Below, one piece after another: positions 1-5,460 of a stretch of DNA of 10,643 nucleotides; the stretch's first letter is position 1, and every line of letters begins with the position of its first letter. The DNA comes from Desulfuromonadaceae bacterium. Its GTDB lineage: Bacteria > Desulfobacterota > Desulfuromonadia > Desulfuromonadales > Syntrophotaleaceae. The notes beneath the pieces are model-generated. The model ran no database searches, was not told where the DNA came from, and saw nothing but the letters and a program-made list of their open reading frames with translations. The stretch covers positions 1 to 10,643 of the forward strand of contig JAIOSZ010000085.1 of NCBI GenBank assembly GCA_021107335.1, written 5' to 3'. Made by a program: the position numbers and the translations under genes.

Positions 1-194
1 AATCCGCCTCGCACGCCCCGGTGCGAGCCTACAATGCCGCTCTTGATCAAGGGTTGTAGAATCTTGGTGAGAAAGGCCGGGGTGATTTCCTGCTCCCGGC
101 AGATGTCTTTTTTCAGTACTGTCGTGCCAGATGGCTGCATCGCCATATACAGCACTGCACGGATGGCGTATTCCGTCGCCCTTGTGATAACCAC
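1..194 (-). CDS. Rrf2-family transcriptional regulator, N-terminal part (runs off left edge)
   Basis: The reverse strand reads from a GTG at 194, and the first ~65 residues match the Rrf2 winged-helix domain. Residues 2-18 (VITRATEYAIRAVLYMA) are the typical first helix. They are followed by KKDICREQEIT, PAFLTKILQPLIKSGIV and the wing start SHRGVRGGF. A GGAGG lies 4 nt before the GTG and sets the start; a nearby ATG is in another frame and gives no Rrf2-like protein. Family members (IscR, NsrR, RsrR, CymR) are DNA-binding dimers of about 130-160 residues that sense Fe-S state, nitric oxide or cysteine supply. The region that would carry the cluster cysteines is outside the window, so the signal sensed cannot be told. 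It is transcribed away from gluQ. Confidence 0.88.
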   Translation of the reverse strand, partial: MVITRATEYAIRAVLYMAMQPSGTTVLKKDICREQEITPAFLTKILQPLIKSGIVGSHRGVRGG

Positions 195-238
195 GCATCC
201 TCCGTAACGGTTTGTTGAATAAGAGACTTCCGTGGTAA

Positions 239-268
239 GCAATAACCTGTCGGGGCGATCCTTGTCAA
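239..268 (-). promoter_or_regulatory. Candidate sigma70 promoter of the Rrf2-family gene
   Basis: On the minus strand a perfect -35 box TTGACA (263-268) is followed after 18 nt by a weak -10 box TATTGC (239-244). It lies about 45 bp upstream of the GTG start. The -35 match is strong and the -10 match poor, as is common for regulated promoters; Rrf2 genes are often autoregulated, but no operator is identified here. Confidence 0.4.
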
Positions 269-491
269 GGCAAAGAGGGCCGTGAACTGATTTGTGGGCC
301 GATAAGACCTGGCCCAGCAGTGCCTTTTGAAGGCGCTTGGGGGCGTTTGTTGACGGCTTATGCTTGATGGCGTCGCAAAGGTCCGTCCTGCTGTGTTACG
401 GCTTTTTTTCAGGAACCCGACATGCTAGATGTATGCCTTCACTCCTGAAAGGTCACCAGGTCTTACAGGACGAAATCTTTGCTTAGCCAAT

Positions 492-525
492 CTGTTAAGT
501 TTGTGCGAAGCACCAAACTTGACAG
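492..525. repeat. Long imperfect inverted repeat over the gluQ -35 box
   Basis: The left arm CTGTTAAGTTTGTGC (492-506) and the right arm GCAC-C-AAACTTGACAG (510-525) pair over 15 positions, with one G-T wobble (496/521), one bulged C (514) and a GAA loop (507-509). The right arm contains the TTGACA (519-524) of the gluQ promoter. No T-tract follows on either strand, so it does not look like an intrinsic terminator. A repressor or activator site is the simplest reading; an RNA hairpin on a transcript coming from upstream is the alternative. Confidence 0.6.
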
Positions 526-547
526 TGAGACGTAGGGAAGACATATT
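519..547 (+). promoter_or_regulatory. Probable sigma70 promoter of gluQ
   Basis: TTGACA (519-524, perfect) is separated by 17 nt from CATATT (542-547, four of six consensus positions). Transcription would begin near 554, about 20 nt before the predicted TTG start of gluQ, leaving room for the AAGGAAG at 565-571. Confidence 0.65.
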
Positions 548-574
548 TCGATAACTTGTCAAGAAAGGAAGCGG

Positions 575-1501
575 TTGCAATTGATGGTTTATGTACAGAA
601 TAATTCCTTGGTGGTCGGGCGCTTCGCGCCGAGTCCCAGTGGGCCCCTGCATTTTGGTTCATTGGTTGCGGCGGTCGGCAGTTACTGTCTGGCGCGTCAG
701 GGTGGTGGATCCTGGCTGGTGCGCATCGAGGATCTTGATACGCCACGGGTAGTGTCGGGCGCAGCAGACGCTATTTTGCAGACCCTCGAGTCTTGCGGCC
801 TGGAGTGGGATGGGCCGGTGCTTTACCAGAGCCGTCGGAACGACCGCTATCAGGCTGCATTGGACCGTTTACAGCAGAGCGGTCTGCTCTTTGCCTGCGG
901 TTGTTCCCGCAAGGAAGTACTGGCCAGCGCTCCCCATATCAGTGAGGAAGGCCCCATCTATGCGGGGGTCTGCCGAACCGGCCTGGCTCAAGGGCGCCGA
1001 CCGCGCTCTGTACGGATTCGCGTGCCGCAGCAGCAGGTCTGTTTTGCCGATGGCGTATTCGGGCCTCGGGAGCAGCGTTTGGATAGTGTGGTGGGGGATT
1101 TTGTCTTGCGCCGAGCTGATGGTTTGTTCGCCTATCAGCTGGCGGTGGTGGTGGACGATGCCGAATCTGGGGTCAACCAGGTGGTGCGGGGGGCTGACCT
1201 GCTGAGTTCAACTCCGCGGCAGATCTTTTTGCAGAGTTGTCTCGGTTATTCGCCACCGGATTATATTCATCTGCCGCTGGCGTTGGCGCAGGACGGTGAA
1301 AAGATCAGTAAGCGTCATGGCGCGGTAGCCATCGCCACAGGCCCTGGAAGGGCGCCGGACCTGTGGCGGGCTTTGCGCTTTCTTGGTCAGTCTGTGCCGG
1401 AAGAATTGCAAAACGGCCCAGTGACCGAGGTTGTGGCCTGGGGGGTAAAACATTTTGACTTGCAACAGGTTCCGAGCAGTTCCCAGGTGGCCGATGGTTA
1501 A
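575..1501 (+). CDS. gluQ: Glutamyl-Q tRNA(Asp) synthetase
   Basis: This cytoplasmic enzyme activates glutamate and attaches it to the queuosine at position 34 of tRNA(Asp). It is a shortened paralogue of glutamyl-tRNA synthetase without the anticodon-binding half. The 308-residue length fits the family. Visible signatures are the HIGH-type motif PSGPLHFGS (21-29), the KMSKS-type loop KISKRHGA (243-250), and the zinc-site pattern C108, C110, Y129, C133, which matches the Cys-Cys-Tyr-Cys set of Escherichia coli GluQ. Start choice is uncertain: AAGGAAG (565-571) is best spaced for TTG 575, while TTG 581 and ATG 584 lie in the same frame and would remove only 2-3 residues. It has its own promoter and is not next to dksA, its usual neighbour in gammaproteobacteria. 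It ends 2 bp from the convergent barrel gene. Confidence 0.95.
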   Translation: MQLMVYVQNNSLVVGRFAPSPSGPLHFGSLVAAVGSYCLARQGGGSWLVRIEDLDTPRVVSGAADAILQTLESCGLEWDGPVLYQSRRNDRYQAALDRLQQSGLLFACGCSRKEVLASAPHISEEGPIYAGVCRTGLAQGRRPRSVRIRVPQQQVCFADGVFGPREQRLDSVVGDFVLRRADGLFAYQLAVVVDDAESGVNQVVRGADLLSSTPRQIFLQSCLGYSPPDYIHLPLALAQDGEKISKRHGAVAIATGPGRAPDLWRALRFLGQSVPEELQNGPVTEVVAWGVKHFDLQQVPSSSQVADG

Positions 1502-1503
1502 GA

Positions 1504-2316
1504 TTACCAGTTAGCAGAGAGATTAAAGGGGATGGTCAAGCCGCTACGCAGGCTCCAGTCCTCGCTTTTGCTGGTTAAGCCGACGCTGCCGCCTAAGTCC
1601 CATAGCCAGTCGCCAACGGGTATTTGTAGCCCGGCTCGCATTGAATTACGGCTGTTGATGGAATCAGCTCCGTCTATGCCTTCGATAGAGAGCAGGCCGA
1701 CCAGGCTATTGTCCATCAACGGCGCCTTAATGCCGAGGGCATAGCGGAAGGCGTCGTCCTGGCTATCGGCGTATGGGCGCGGGTCACCAAGAATGGCTAG
1801 GCCAAGATTGAGGTACGTTGAAAAGAGCGGGAAGTTTCGGGAGGCCAGCAGGTCGATGAAGACGTCGGCTTCGTCGGTGCCAAAATCGTCTTTGTTGTCG
1901 GCGTTGGGTAGTTTGGTGGCGAGACGTAGAGCCAGGGCCGGAATGCGAAGCGATTCCTGCCATAGTCGCACCTTGAGGCCAATCGTAAGGTCGCCGCTGC
2001 CCCACTGATCGTCTTGACCGTTTTCTCGCAGATGCAGGTAGCTGTAGAGTAGTTGGCATTCAACGCGTTCCCCAAGTCCGAGATTGAGAGTCAAACTTGG
2101 TAGTTCGGCCAATCGACGGTCTTTGTCCTGTTCCTGGAACAGGTTGTGCAGCCCGTCGTAGTATGCTAGGCCGATGCGGAATTCAGCATGATTTTTCGGT
2201 AATAATTGAGCGTCCTGCAGGCCAAGGGGTTCAAGATTTTCGGCCAAAACCGGCGAGGTCAAAAACAGCAAAAGCAAAATGGCCATAACGGTGTGAACTG
2301 AAGAAGGAAATCGCAA
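1504..2316 (-). CDS. Outer-membrane beta-barrel protein (phenol-degradation MetA-like / transporter type)
   Basis: I predict a 270-residue exported protein of unknown function. Residues 1-25 form a signal peptide with a hydrophobic core (MAILLLLFLT) and a cleavage site after VLA. The rest has alternating strand patterns, including WGSGDLTIGLKVRL (105-118) and LALRLATKLPNAD (128-140), and ends in an aromatic residue (NLSANW), as BAM-inserted barrels do. The GSGD, lPnA and nLGla features resemble the MetA-like outer-membrane family; this is recall, not a search. The start is a TTG: AGGAGGT sits 6 nt before it. The longer reading from an ATG at 2376 is excluded because its start lies at or upstream of the transcription start expected from the promoter at 2378-2405. 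Substrate and partners are unknown. Confidence 0.75.
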   Translation of the reverse strand: MRFPSSVHTVMAILLLLFLTSPVLAENLEPLGLQDAQLLPKNHAEFRIGLAYYDGLHNLFQEQDKDRRLAELPSLTLNLGLGERVECQLLYSYLHLRENGQDDQWGSGDLTIGLKVRLWQESLRIPALALRLATKLPNADNKDDFGTDEADVFIDLLASRNFPLFSTYLNLGLAILGDPRPYADSQDDAFRYALGIKAPLMDNSLVGLLSIEGIDGADSINSRNSMRAGLQIPVGDWLWDLGGSVGLTSKSEDWSLRSGLTIPFNLSANW

Positions 2317-2377
2317 GGGGTACCTCCTGAGGGCGTATTGATGGAATTTCACTGTAGGATGTTGTAATCTTAGCAAA

Positions 2378-2405
2378 TTTATACCCCATGTAAGTTGTCT
2401 GTCAA
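2378..2405 (-). promoter_or_regulatory. Sigma70 promoter of the barrel gene
   Basis: On the minus strand TTGACA (2400-2405, perfect) is followed after 16 nt by TATAAA (2378-2383, five of six). Transcription would start near 2371, giving a leader of about 55 nt before the TTG at 2316. This is one of the best promoter matches in the window. Confidence 0.7.
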
Positions 2406-2415
2406 CAGGGTTGAC
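2401..2415. promoter_or_regulatory. Short dyad GTCAAC-AGG-GTTGAC in the divergent promoter region
   Basis: Perfect 6-bp arms GTCAAC (2401-2406) and GTTGAC (2410-2415) flank a 3-bp spacer. The left arm covers most of the -35 box of the barrel promoter, and the dyad lies 52 bp upstream of the lipoprotein extended -10. The place and symmetry suit an operator acting on the barrel gene or both genes. The arms are short, so chance is possible. Confidence 0.35.
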
Positions 2416-2466
2416 CTTAACCGAGCAATTTGACGCTTGGAGAGTCCCAGCCTATTGCAAGGGCTA

Positions 2467-2475
2467 TGGTATAAT
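2467..2475 (+). promoter_or_regulatory. Extended -10 promoter of the lipoprotein gene
   Basis: TGGTATAAT (2467-2475) is a perfect extended -10 element: TG, one base, then TATAAT. No good -35 box lies 16-18 bp upstream, which extended -10 promoters tolerate. Transcription would start near 2482, about 27 nt before the ATG. Confidence 0.6.
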
Positions 2476-2508
2476 AATTTTCAGTTTAAAAAAGAGGAGG
2501 GATGGTTC

Positions 2509-3303
2509 ATGCTCAAGGCTCTATGTTTGGTGGTTTTGACCGTTACTTTGACAGCCTGCGGTGCTGGCAGTTTTAAGGTTGACAAAGAAGAATATCGGCA
2601 GCGAGTTCGCACCCTGGGTGTTGTCCCCCTGCTGGTTGACGGTAGTTCGCACTTGAACCATCCACAGTCTCAGGAGATCACAGCGTTGCTACAGCGGAGC
2701 AGCGCCAGCCAGCATAAACAGCTGGTCGAAATGCTTAAAGAGAAAAAGGGTTATTTTGATGTTCGCCCGGTGGTTGGTGATGCGGGGGCCTTATTCGGTA
2801 GCCTGGTCCAGGGTCGTGTCTGGCAGGAGGGGGGACGCGGTCCTCATCATAGCTATAGCTTCAATGCTCAAGCGATCGCTGAATTGACTCGGCAGAGCAG
2901 CACGGATGCCTTACTTGTGATTGTCCTCAATGGAGCGGTGCGTAACGCTAAACGCTGGGATAGGACACGTTTGAGCTACCTTGAGGCACCGTTCAACAGT
3001 ATTTTGGCTTCGGCTTCTGTGGTCTTGCCTTCCGGGGAGGTCCTGTGGGAATATCAGGCTTCGGAGTCGTTTCTTGATCTTCAGTACCCGGCATTCGATG
3101 AGGCCTATTATAACCATGAAGATGAGGTTACGATTCGTTTCATTACTCTGGCAGGACTGGAGAGGCATGTTCAGGAGCCTGGGCGCAAATGGCTGCAGGA
3201 TACGGTATTGGCAAGTCCCTATCGGGAGCTTTTTGACAGGTTGAACGCAGAATTGAAGCCCGGTCTGCTGAATCCCTTTACGAGTAATGGTGCCAGTCAG
3301 TGA
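2509..3303 (+). CDS. Predicted lipoprotein of unknown function
   Basis: This is a 264-residue envelope protein. Residues 1-16 form a short signal peptide and LTAC (14-17) is a lipobox, so C17 should be lipidated. The next residue is Gly, not Asp, which favours the outer membrane. The start is fixed by GAGGAGG (2494-2500), 8 nt before the ATG; a longer frame from 2437 would bury the lipobox. After a short linker the mature part shows alternating strands and helices, such as RTLGVVPLLVD (34-44), YFDVRPV (82-88) and ALLVIVLNGAVR (134-145). This is reminiscent of the TolB/CsgG-type domain of periplasmic lipoproteins, but the likeness is weak and I assign no family. Residues 170-185 (VVLPSGEVLWEYQA) look like another beta hairpin. 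It diverges from the barrel gene, so joint envelope function is possible. Confidence 0.85.
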   Translation: MLKALCLVVLTVTLTACGAGSFKVDKEEYRQRVRTLGVVPLLVDGSSHLNHPQSQEITALLQRSSASQHKQLVEMLKEKKGYFDVRPVVGDAGALFGSLVQGRVWQEGGRGPHHSYSFNAQAIAELTRQSSTDALLVIVLNGAVRNAKRWDRTRLSYLEAPFNSILASASVVLPSGEVLWEYQASESFLDLQYPAFDEAYYNHEDEVTIRFITLAGLERHVQEPGRKWLQDTVLASPYRELFDRLNAELKPGLLNPFTSNGASQ

Positions 3304-3730
3304 TCCTGGCCAGAACCCAAATTCAGAGGTTATGGCGGCGCCACGCTGCAAATAATTCATTGACACGAACTCTTAAATTGGGGTAGATAGGGGGAAGTAT
3401 CGGATTGCCGCTCAGCCTTTCGCGGCCCTTGCCTTGAGCCTCCTCAAAGAATTTATTCCAGACAATTCAAATTATTCGTAAGTAGTTTTATACATAGAGA
3501 CTGAGTATTCTGAACGCCGATATCGGCAGCACCTCTGGGCGCCGACCGAGATTGGCAAGGAACAATCTCCCTCCCTTTAGCATCAAGAATTCCATTATCG
3601 ATAGACAATTGACAATCAAGACCGAGAACACCATGTTGCCGAAAAAGGGTGGCCGGAAATGTAGCGCGGTACGCACCGCGACAAAATCGGTTTCCCGCTC
3701 GCTACACCCCATGTCGGGTGAGGAGAACGT
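3304..3730 (+). other. Long rho leader region with candidate promoters and RNA stems
   Basis: The region upstream of rho is 427 bp. No clear terminator follows the lipoprotein gene. A perfect TTGACA (3360-3365) has only a poor -10 (TAGATA, 18 nt on). TTGACA (3609-3614) followed by CATGTT is a third weak candidate. A 12-bp perfect palindrome GCCGATATCGGC (3516-3527) sits just after the start site predicted from 3466-3494. Closer to rho, TGTAGCG (3660-3666) pairs with CGCTACA (3700-3706) around an inner stem CGGT/ACCG (3667-3670 with 3675-3678), and ACCC/GGGT (3706-3709 with 3716-3719) abuts the AGGAG at 3721-3725. Rho is autoregulated by attenuation in its leader in Escherichia coli; a similar job here is inferred from length and structure only. 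Confidence 0.5.
3466..3494 (+). promoter_or_regulatory. Candidate rho promoter
   Basis: TTCAAA (3466-3471, four of six) is followed after 17 nt by TATACA (3489-3494, four of six). Transcription would start near 3501 and give a leader of about 230 nt. It is the most balanced of the three promoter candidates in the rho leader. Confidence 0.4.
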
Positions 3731-3734
3731 ATGA
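3633..3734 (+). CDS. Possible 33-residue leader peptide overlapping the rho start
   Basis: An ATG at 3633 opens a 33-codon frame whose TGA stop (3732-3734) overlaps the rho ATG (3731-3733) as ATGA, the layout of translational coupling. The peptide is basic ([10 protein letters not shown] at its start; nine Lys/Arg in all) and resembles no family I know. Ribosome-binding potential is weak: only CGAGA about 5-6 nt upstream. E. coli rho also has a 33-codon leader frame (rhoL), but the sequences are not alike and the equal length may be chance. Any ATGA start creates a stop in this frame, so only the open stretch and the ATG count as evidence. Confidence 0.22.
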   Translation: MLPKKGGRKCSAVRTATKSVSRSLHPMSGEENV

Positions 3735-4978
3735 ACCTGAAAGAACTGAAAGAAAAGAAAATCGCTGATCTGGTCCAGATTGGCAAGGACCTGAAGCTGG
3801 AGGGAGCTTCAGGGATGCGCAAACAGGATCTTGTTTTCGCTATTCTCAATGCTACGGCGGCGAACAACGGTGCCATTTACGGCGAAGGTGTGTTGGAGAT
3901 CCTGCCTGATGGTTTCGGTTTTCTGCGAGCCCCCGATGCCAATTATCTCCCAGGTCCCGACGATATTTATGTATCGCCCTCGCAGATTCGCCGTTTCAAT
4001 CTGCGTACCGGCGATACGGTGGCAGGTCAGATTCGACCACCCAAGGAAGGGGAGCGTTACTTTGCGTTGCTCAAGGTGGCGGAAGTCAACTTCGAGAACC
4101 CGGCGGTGGCTCGGGACAAGACCCTGTTCGACAACCTGACGCCTCTGTATCCGGAAGAGCGCATTATACTGGAGACCGAGCCGGACAATCTCTCCATGCG
4201 GGTGATGGACCTGGCGGCTCCGATTGGCAAGGGCCAGCGCGGTTTAATCGTGGCTCCGCCCCGTACCGGCAAGACCATGTTGCTGCAGAATATCGCCAAC
4301 TCCATCACCACCAACCATCCGGAAGTCTACCTTATCGTGCTGCTCATCGATGAGCGGCCAGAAGAGGTGACCGACATGCAACGTTCGGTCAACGGCGAAG
4401 TCATCTCCTCGACCTTCGATGAGCCGGCGACCCGCCACGTCCAGGTGGCAGAGATGGTTATTGAAAAGGCCCGTCGATTGGTGGAGCACAAGCGGGATGT
4501 GGTTATTCTGCTCGATTCCATTACCCGTCTGGCCCGCGCCTATAATACCGTGGTGCCGCCGAGCGGCAAGATACTCTCCGGCGGAGTCGATTCCAATGCC
4601 TTGCACAAACCGAAGCGCTTCTTCGGCGCGGCGCGTAACATCGAGGAGGGCGGCAGTCTGACCATTATTGCCACCGCCTTGATCGACACGGGCAGCAAGA
4701 TGGACGAGGTTATCTTTGAAGAATTCAAGGGTACCGGCAATATGGAGTTGCAGCTTGACCGGCGTCTGGTCGAAAAGCGGACCTTCCCGGCCATCGACAT
4801 CAATAAATCGGGTACCCGTCGCGAAGAATTGCTGCTCGATACGACTACCCTGCAGCGCACGTGGCTACTACGTAAGGTGCTGTCCAATATGAATGTGGTC
4901 GATGGCATGGACTTTATGCTGGAAAAACTTTCCGCCTGCAAGGGGAATCAGGAGTTTCTCGATTCGATGAATCAGTAA
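3731..4978 (+). CDS. rho: Transcription termination factor Rho
   Basis: Rho is a hexameric RNA-dependent ATPase that loads on C-rich nascent RNA and ends transcription. The 415 residues are close to the E. coli length, without the large N-terminal insertion seen in some phyla. An N-terminal helical domain (1-45) leads into the cold-shock-like RNA-binding fold (about 50-117; [13 protein letters not shown] at 60-72). The ATPase core has Walker A APPRTGKT (175-182; E. coli has PPKAGKT), catalytic E211 in [11 protein letters not shown], and Walker B VVILLD (257-262). The Q-loop follows near 276-290, then the R-loop region FKGTGNMEL (332-340) and [17 protein letters not shown]. The start is secure: AGGAG lies 5 nt upstream and an in-frame TGA at 3718-3720 excludes extension. 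rpmE follows, as is common. Confidence 0.99.
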   Translation: MNLKELKEKKIADLVQIGKDLKLEGASGMRKQDLVFAILNATAANNGAIYGEGVLEILPDGFGFLRAPDANYLPGPDDIYVSPSQIRRFNLRTGDTVAGQIRPPKEGERYFALLKVAEVNFENPAVARDKTLFDNLTPLYPEERIILETEPDNLSMRVMDLAAPIGKGQRGLIVAPPRTGKTMLLQNIANSITTNHPEVYLIVLLIDERPEEVTDMQRSVNGEVISSTFDEPATRHVQVAEMVIEKARRLVEHKRDVVILLDSITRLARAYNTVVPPSGKILSGGVDSNALHKPKRFFGAARNIEEGGSLTIIATALIDTGSKMDEVIFEEFKGTGNMELQLDRRLVEKRTFPAIDINKSGTRREELLLDTTTLQRTWLLRKVLSNMNVVDGMDFMLEKLSACKGNQEFLDSMNQ

Positions 4979-5011
4979 CCGTTCTGGCAAGAAAATGCTT
5001 GCAGAATTTGT

Positions 5012-5043
5012 GCGAAGATGGTAACAAGTACGCTTCGCTTTTT
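5012..5043 (+). terminator. Weak candidate terminator after rho
   Basis: GCGAAG (5012-5017) pairs with CTTCGC (5033-5038) across a 15-nt loop and is followed at once by TTTTT (5039-5043). The U-run is well placed, but a 6-bp stem with a long loop is weak, so readthrough into rpmE is likely. A second rpmE promoter (TTGCAG at 4999, TAACAA at 5022) is only a poor match. Confidence 0.3.
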
Positions 5044-5064
5044 AGCCCTTTGGAACAATGATTA

Positions 5065-5084
5065 GCCCTGTACAAAGCCAGGGC
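5065..5084 (+). promoter_or_regulatory. Hairpin just upstream of the rpmE ribosome binding site
   Basis: GCCCTG (5065-5070) and CAGGGC (5079-5084) form a 6-bp GC-rich stem with an 8-nt loop. It ends 3 nt before the AAGGAG (5088-5093) of rpmE. The element TTAGCCCT occurs twice in tandem (5042-5049 and 5062-5069), the second copy running into the stem. Ribosomal protein genes are often autoregulated through leader structures, and L31 of E. coli controls its own mRNA; that this stem plays such a role is inference. Confidence 0.4.
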
Positions 5085-5104
5085 ATCAAGGAGAACAAAT
5101 AGTT

Positions 5105-5308
5105 ATGAAAGACGGAATTCATCCTGCCTACGATAAAGTCACCGTCAAGTGTCACTGCGGATTTACCTTTGAGACTTGCTCTACCAAAAAAGACGAAATC
5201 ACCACGGAGGTCTGCTCCGCTTGCCATCCCTTCTATACCGGCAAGCAGAAGCTGATGGACACCGCAGGTCGCATTGAGCGGTTCCGTAAAAAATACGGCA
5301 CGAAATAG
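5105..5308 (+). CDS. rpmE: 50S ribosomal protein L31, zinc-binding form
   Basis: This is a 67-residue protein of the large ribosomal subunit that bridges to the small subunit head. It begins [20 protein letters not shown]16, C18, C37 and C40 (CHC and CSAC) are the four zinc ligands of the C+ form, which many bacteria exchange for a cysteine-free paralogue under zinc limitation. [16 protein letters not shown] (41-56) is the usual conserved core and the C-terminus is basic. AAGGAG lies 11 nt before the ATG, rather far, which together with the upstream hairpin suggests controlled translation. A strong terminator follows. Confidence 0.98.
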   Translation: MKDGIHPAYDKVTVKCHCGFTFETCSTKKDEITTEVCSACHPFYTGKQKLMDTAGRIERFRKKYGTK

Positions 5309-5321
5309 TAACTGCTGGAGG

Positions 5322-5347
5322 CGGCCCTTCAGGGCCGTTTCTTTTTT
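5322..5347 (+). terminator. Intrinsic terminator of rpmE
   Basis: CGGCCC (5322-5327) and GGGCCG (5332-5337) form a GC-rich stem with a TTCA loop. The run TTTCTTTTTT (5338-5347) follows directly. It lies 13 nt after the rpmE stop and is the clearest terminator in the window. Confidence 0.9.
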
Positions 5348-5351
5348 ATTG

Positions 5352-5377
5352 AGCCGCAGCGCCTAGGCGCTGCGGCT
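5352..5377. repeat. Perfect 26-bp palindrome between rpmE and thyX
   Basis: AGCCGCAGCGCC (5352-5363) and GGCGCTGCGGCT (5366-5377) are exact inverted copies around TA, so all 26 bp are self-complementary. As RNA this gives an 11-bp stem with a CTAG loop. A six-T run (5385-5390) follows after 7 nt, too far for a classic terminator but compatible with a back-up terminator behind the one at 5322-5347. On the minus strand no T-run follows. It could instead be a dimer-protein site or one copy of a dispersed palindromic repeat. No second copy is present in this window. Confidence 0.7.
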
Positions 5378-5392
5378 TGTCCAGTTTTTTCG

Positions 5393-5442
5393 CCGCATCA
5401 GCCATTTGCCTGCTGCGGAGTGACTCCGGCCCATTAGGCCGG
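5393..5442 (+). promoter_or_regulatory. Two further stem-loops in the thyX leader
   Basis: The first stem is CCGCATCAG (5393-5401) with CTGCTGCGG (5410-5418), eight pairs and one mismatch, loop of 8 nt. The second is CCGGCC (5426-5431) with GGCCGG (5437-5442), loop CATTA. The second ends 10 nt before the purine-rich thyX ribosome binding site (5452-5458). GGCCC (5428-5432) can pair instead with GGGCC (5456-5460) at the end of that site, so two exclusive folds exist, one masking it. No convincing promoter lies here, so thyX may be read through from rpmE or start inside this region. It does not resemble a riboswitch class I know. Confidence 0.4.
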
Positions 5443-5460
5443 GAATTGAGCGAGGGGGCC

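Larger units (their letters stand above)
195..574. other. Non-coding region between the Rrf2-family gene and gluQ
   Basis: About 380 bp lie between the divergent starts, and no reading frame here has a credible ribosome binding site. Besides the two promoters and the 492-525 inverted repeat listed separately, I see a small stem TGGGCC/GGCCCA (295-300 with 311-316). There is also an 8-bp stem TTTCAGGA/TCCTGAAA (407-414 with 443-450), with ACAT/ATGT nested in its loop. A seven-T run (403-409) follows only a 4-bp stem, so I do not call a terminator. The length exceeds what two promoters need, so a small RNA or operator sites are possible but not shown. Confidence 0.6.

Noticed and set aside
383..409. 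Possible terminator: CCGT/ACGG stem followed by seven Ts
   Set aside because: The stem is only 4 bp with an 11-nt loop, and no plus-strand gene upstream needs a terminator here.
359..486. Short plus-strand frames of 22 and 39 codons in the gluQ upstream region
   Set aside because: No ribosome binding site precedes either ATG and the peptides show no recognisable character.
2437..2508. N-terminal extension of the lipoprotein from a TTG at 2437
   Set aside because: It would put 24 residues before the signal peptide, spans the extended -10 promoter, and ignores the GAGGAGG before ATG 2509.
500..5017. The 11-mer TTTGTGCGAAG occurs upstream of gluQ (500-510) and after rho (5007-5017)
   Set aside because: Several repeated 11-mers are expected by chance in a 10-kb window, and the flanks are unrelated.
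5377..5460. N-terminal extension of ThyX from a TTG at 5377
   Set aside because: The extra residues are encoded by the stem-loop region and do not resemble ThyX; ATG 5461 aligns with the family start.
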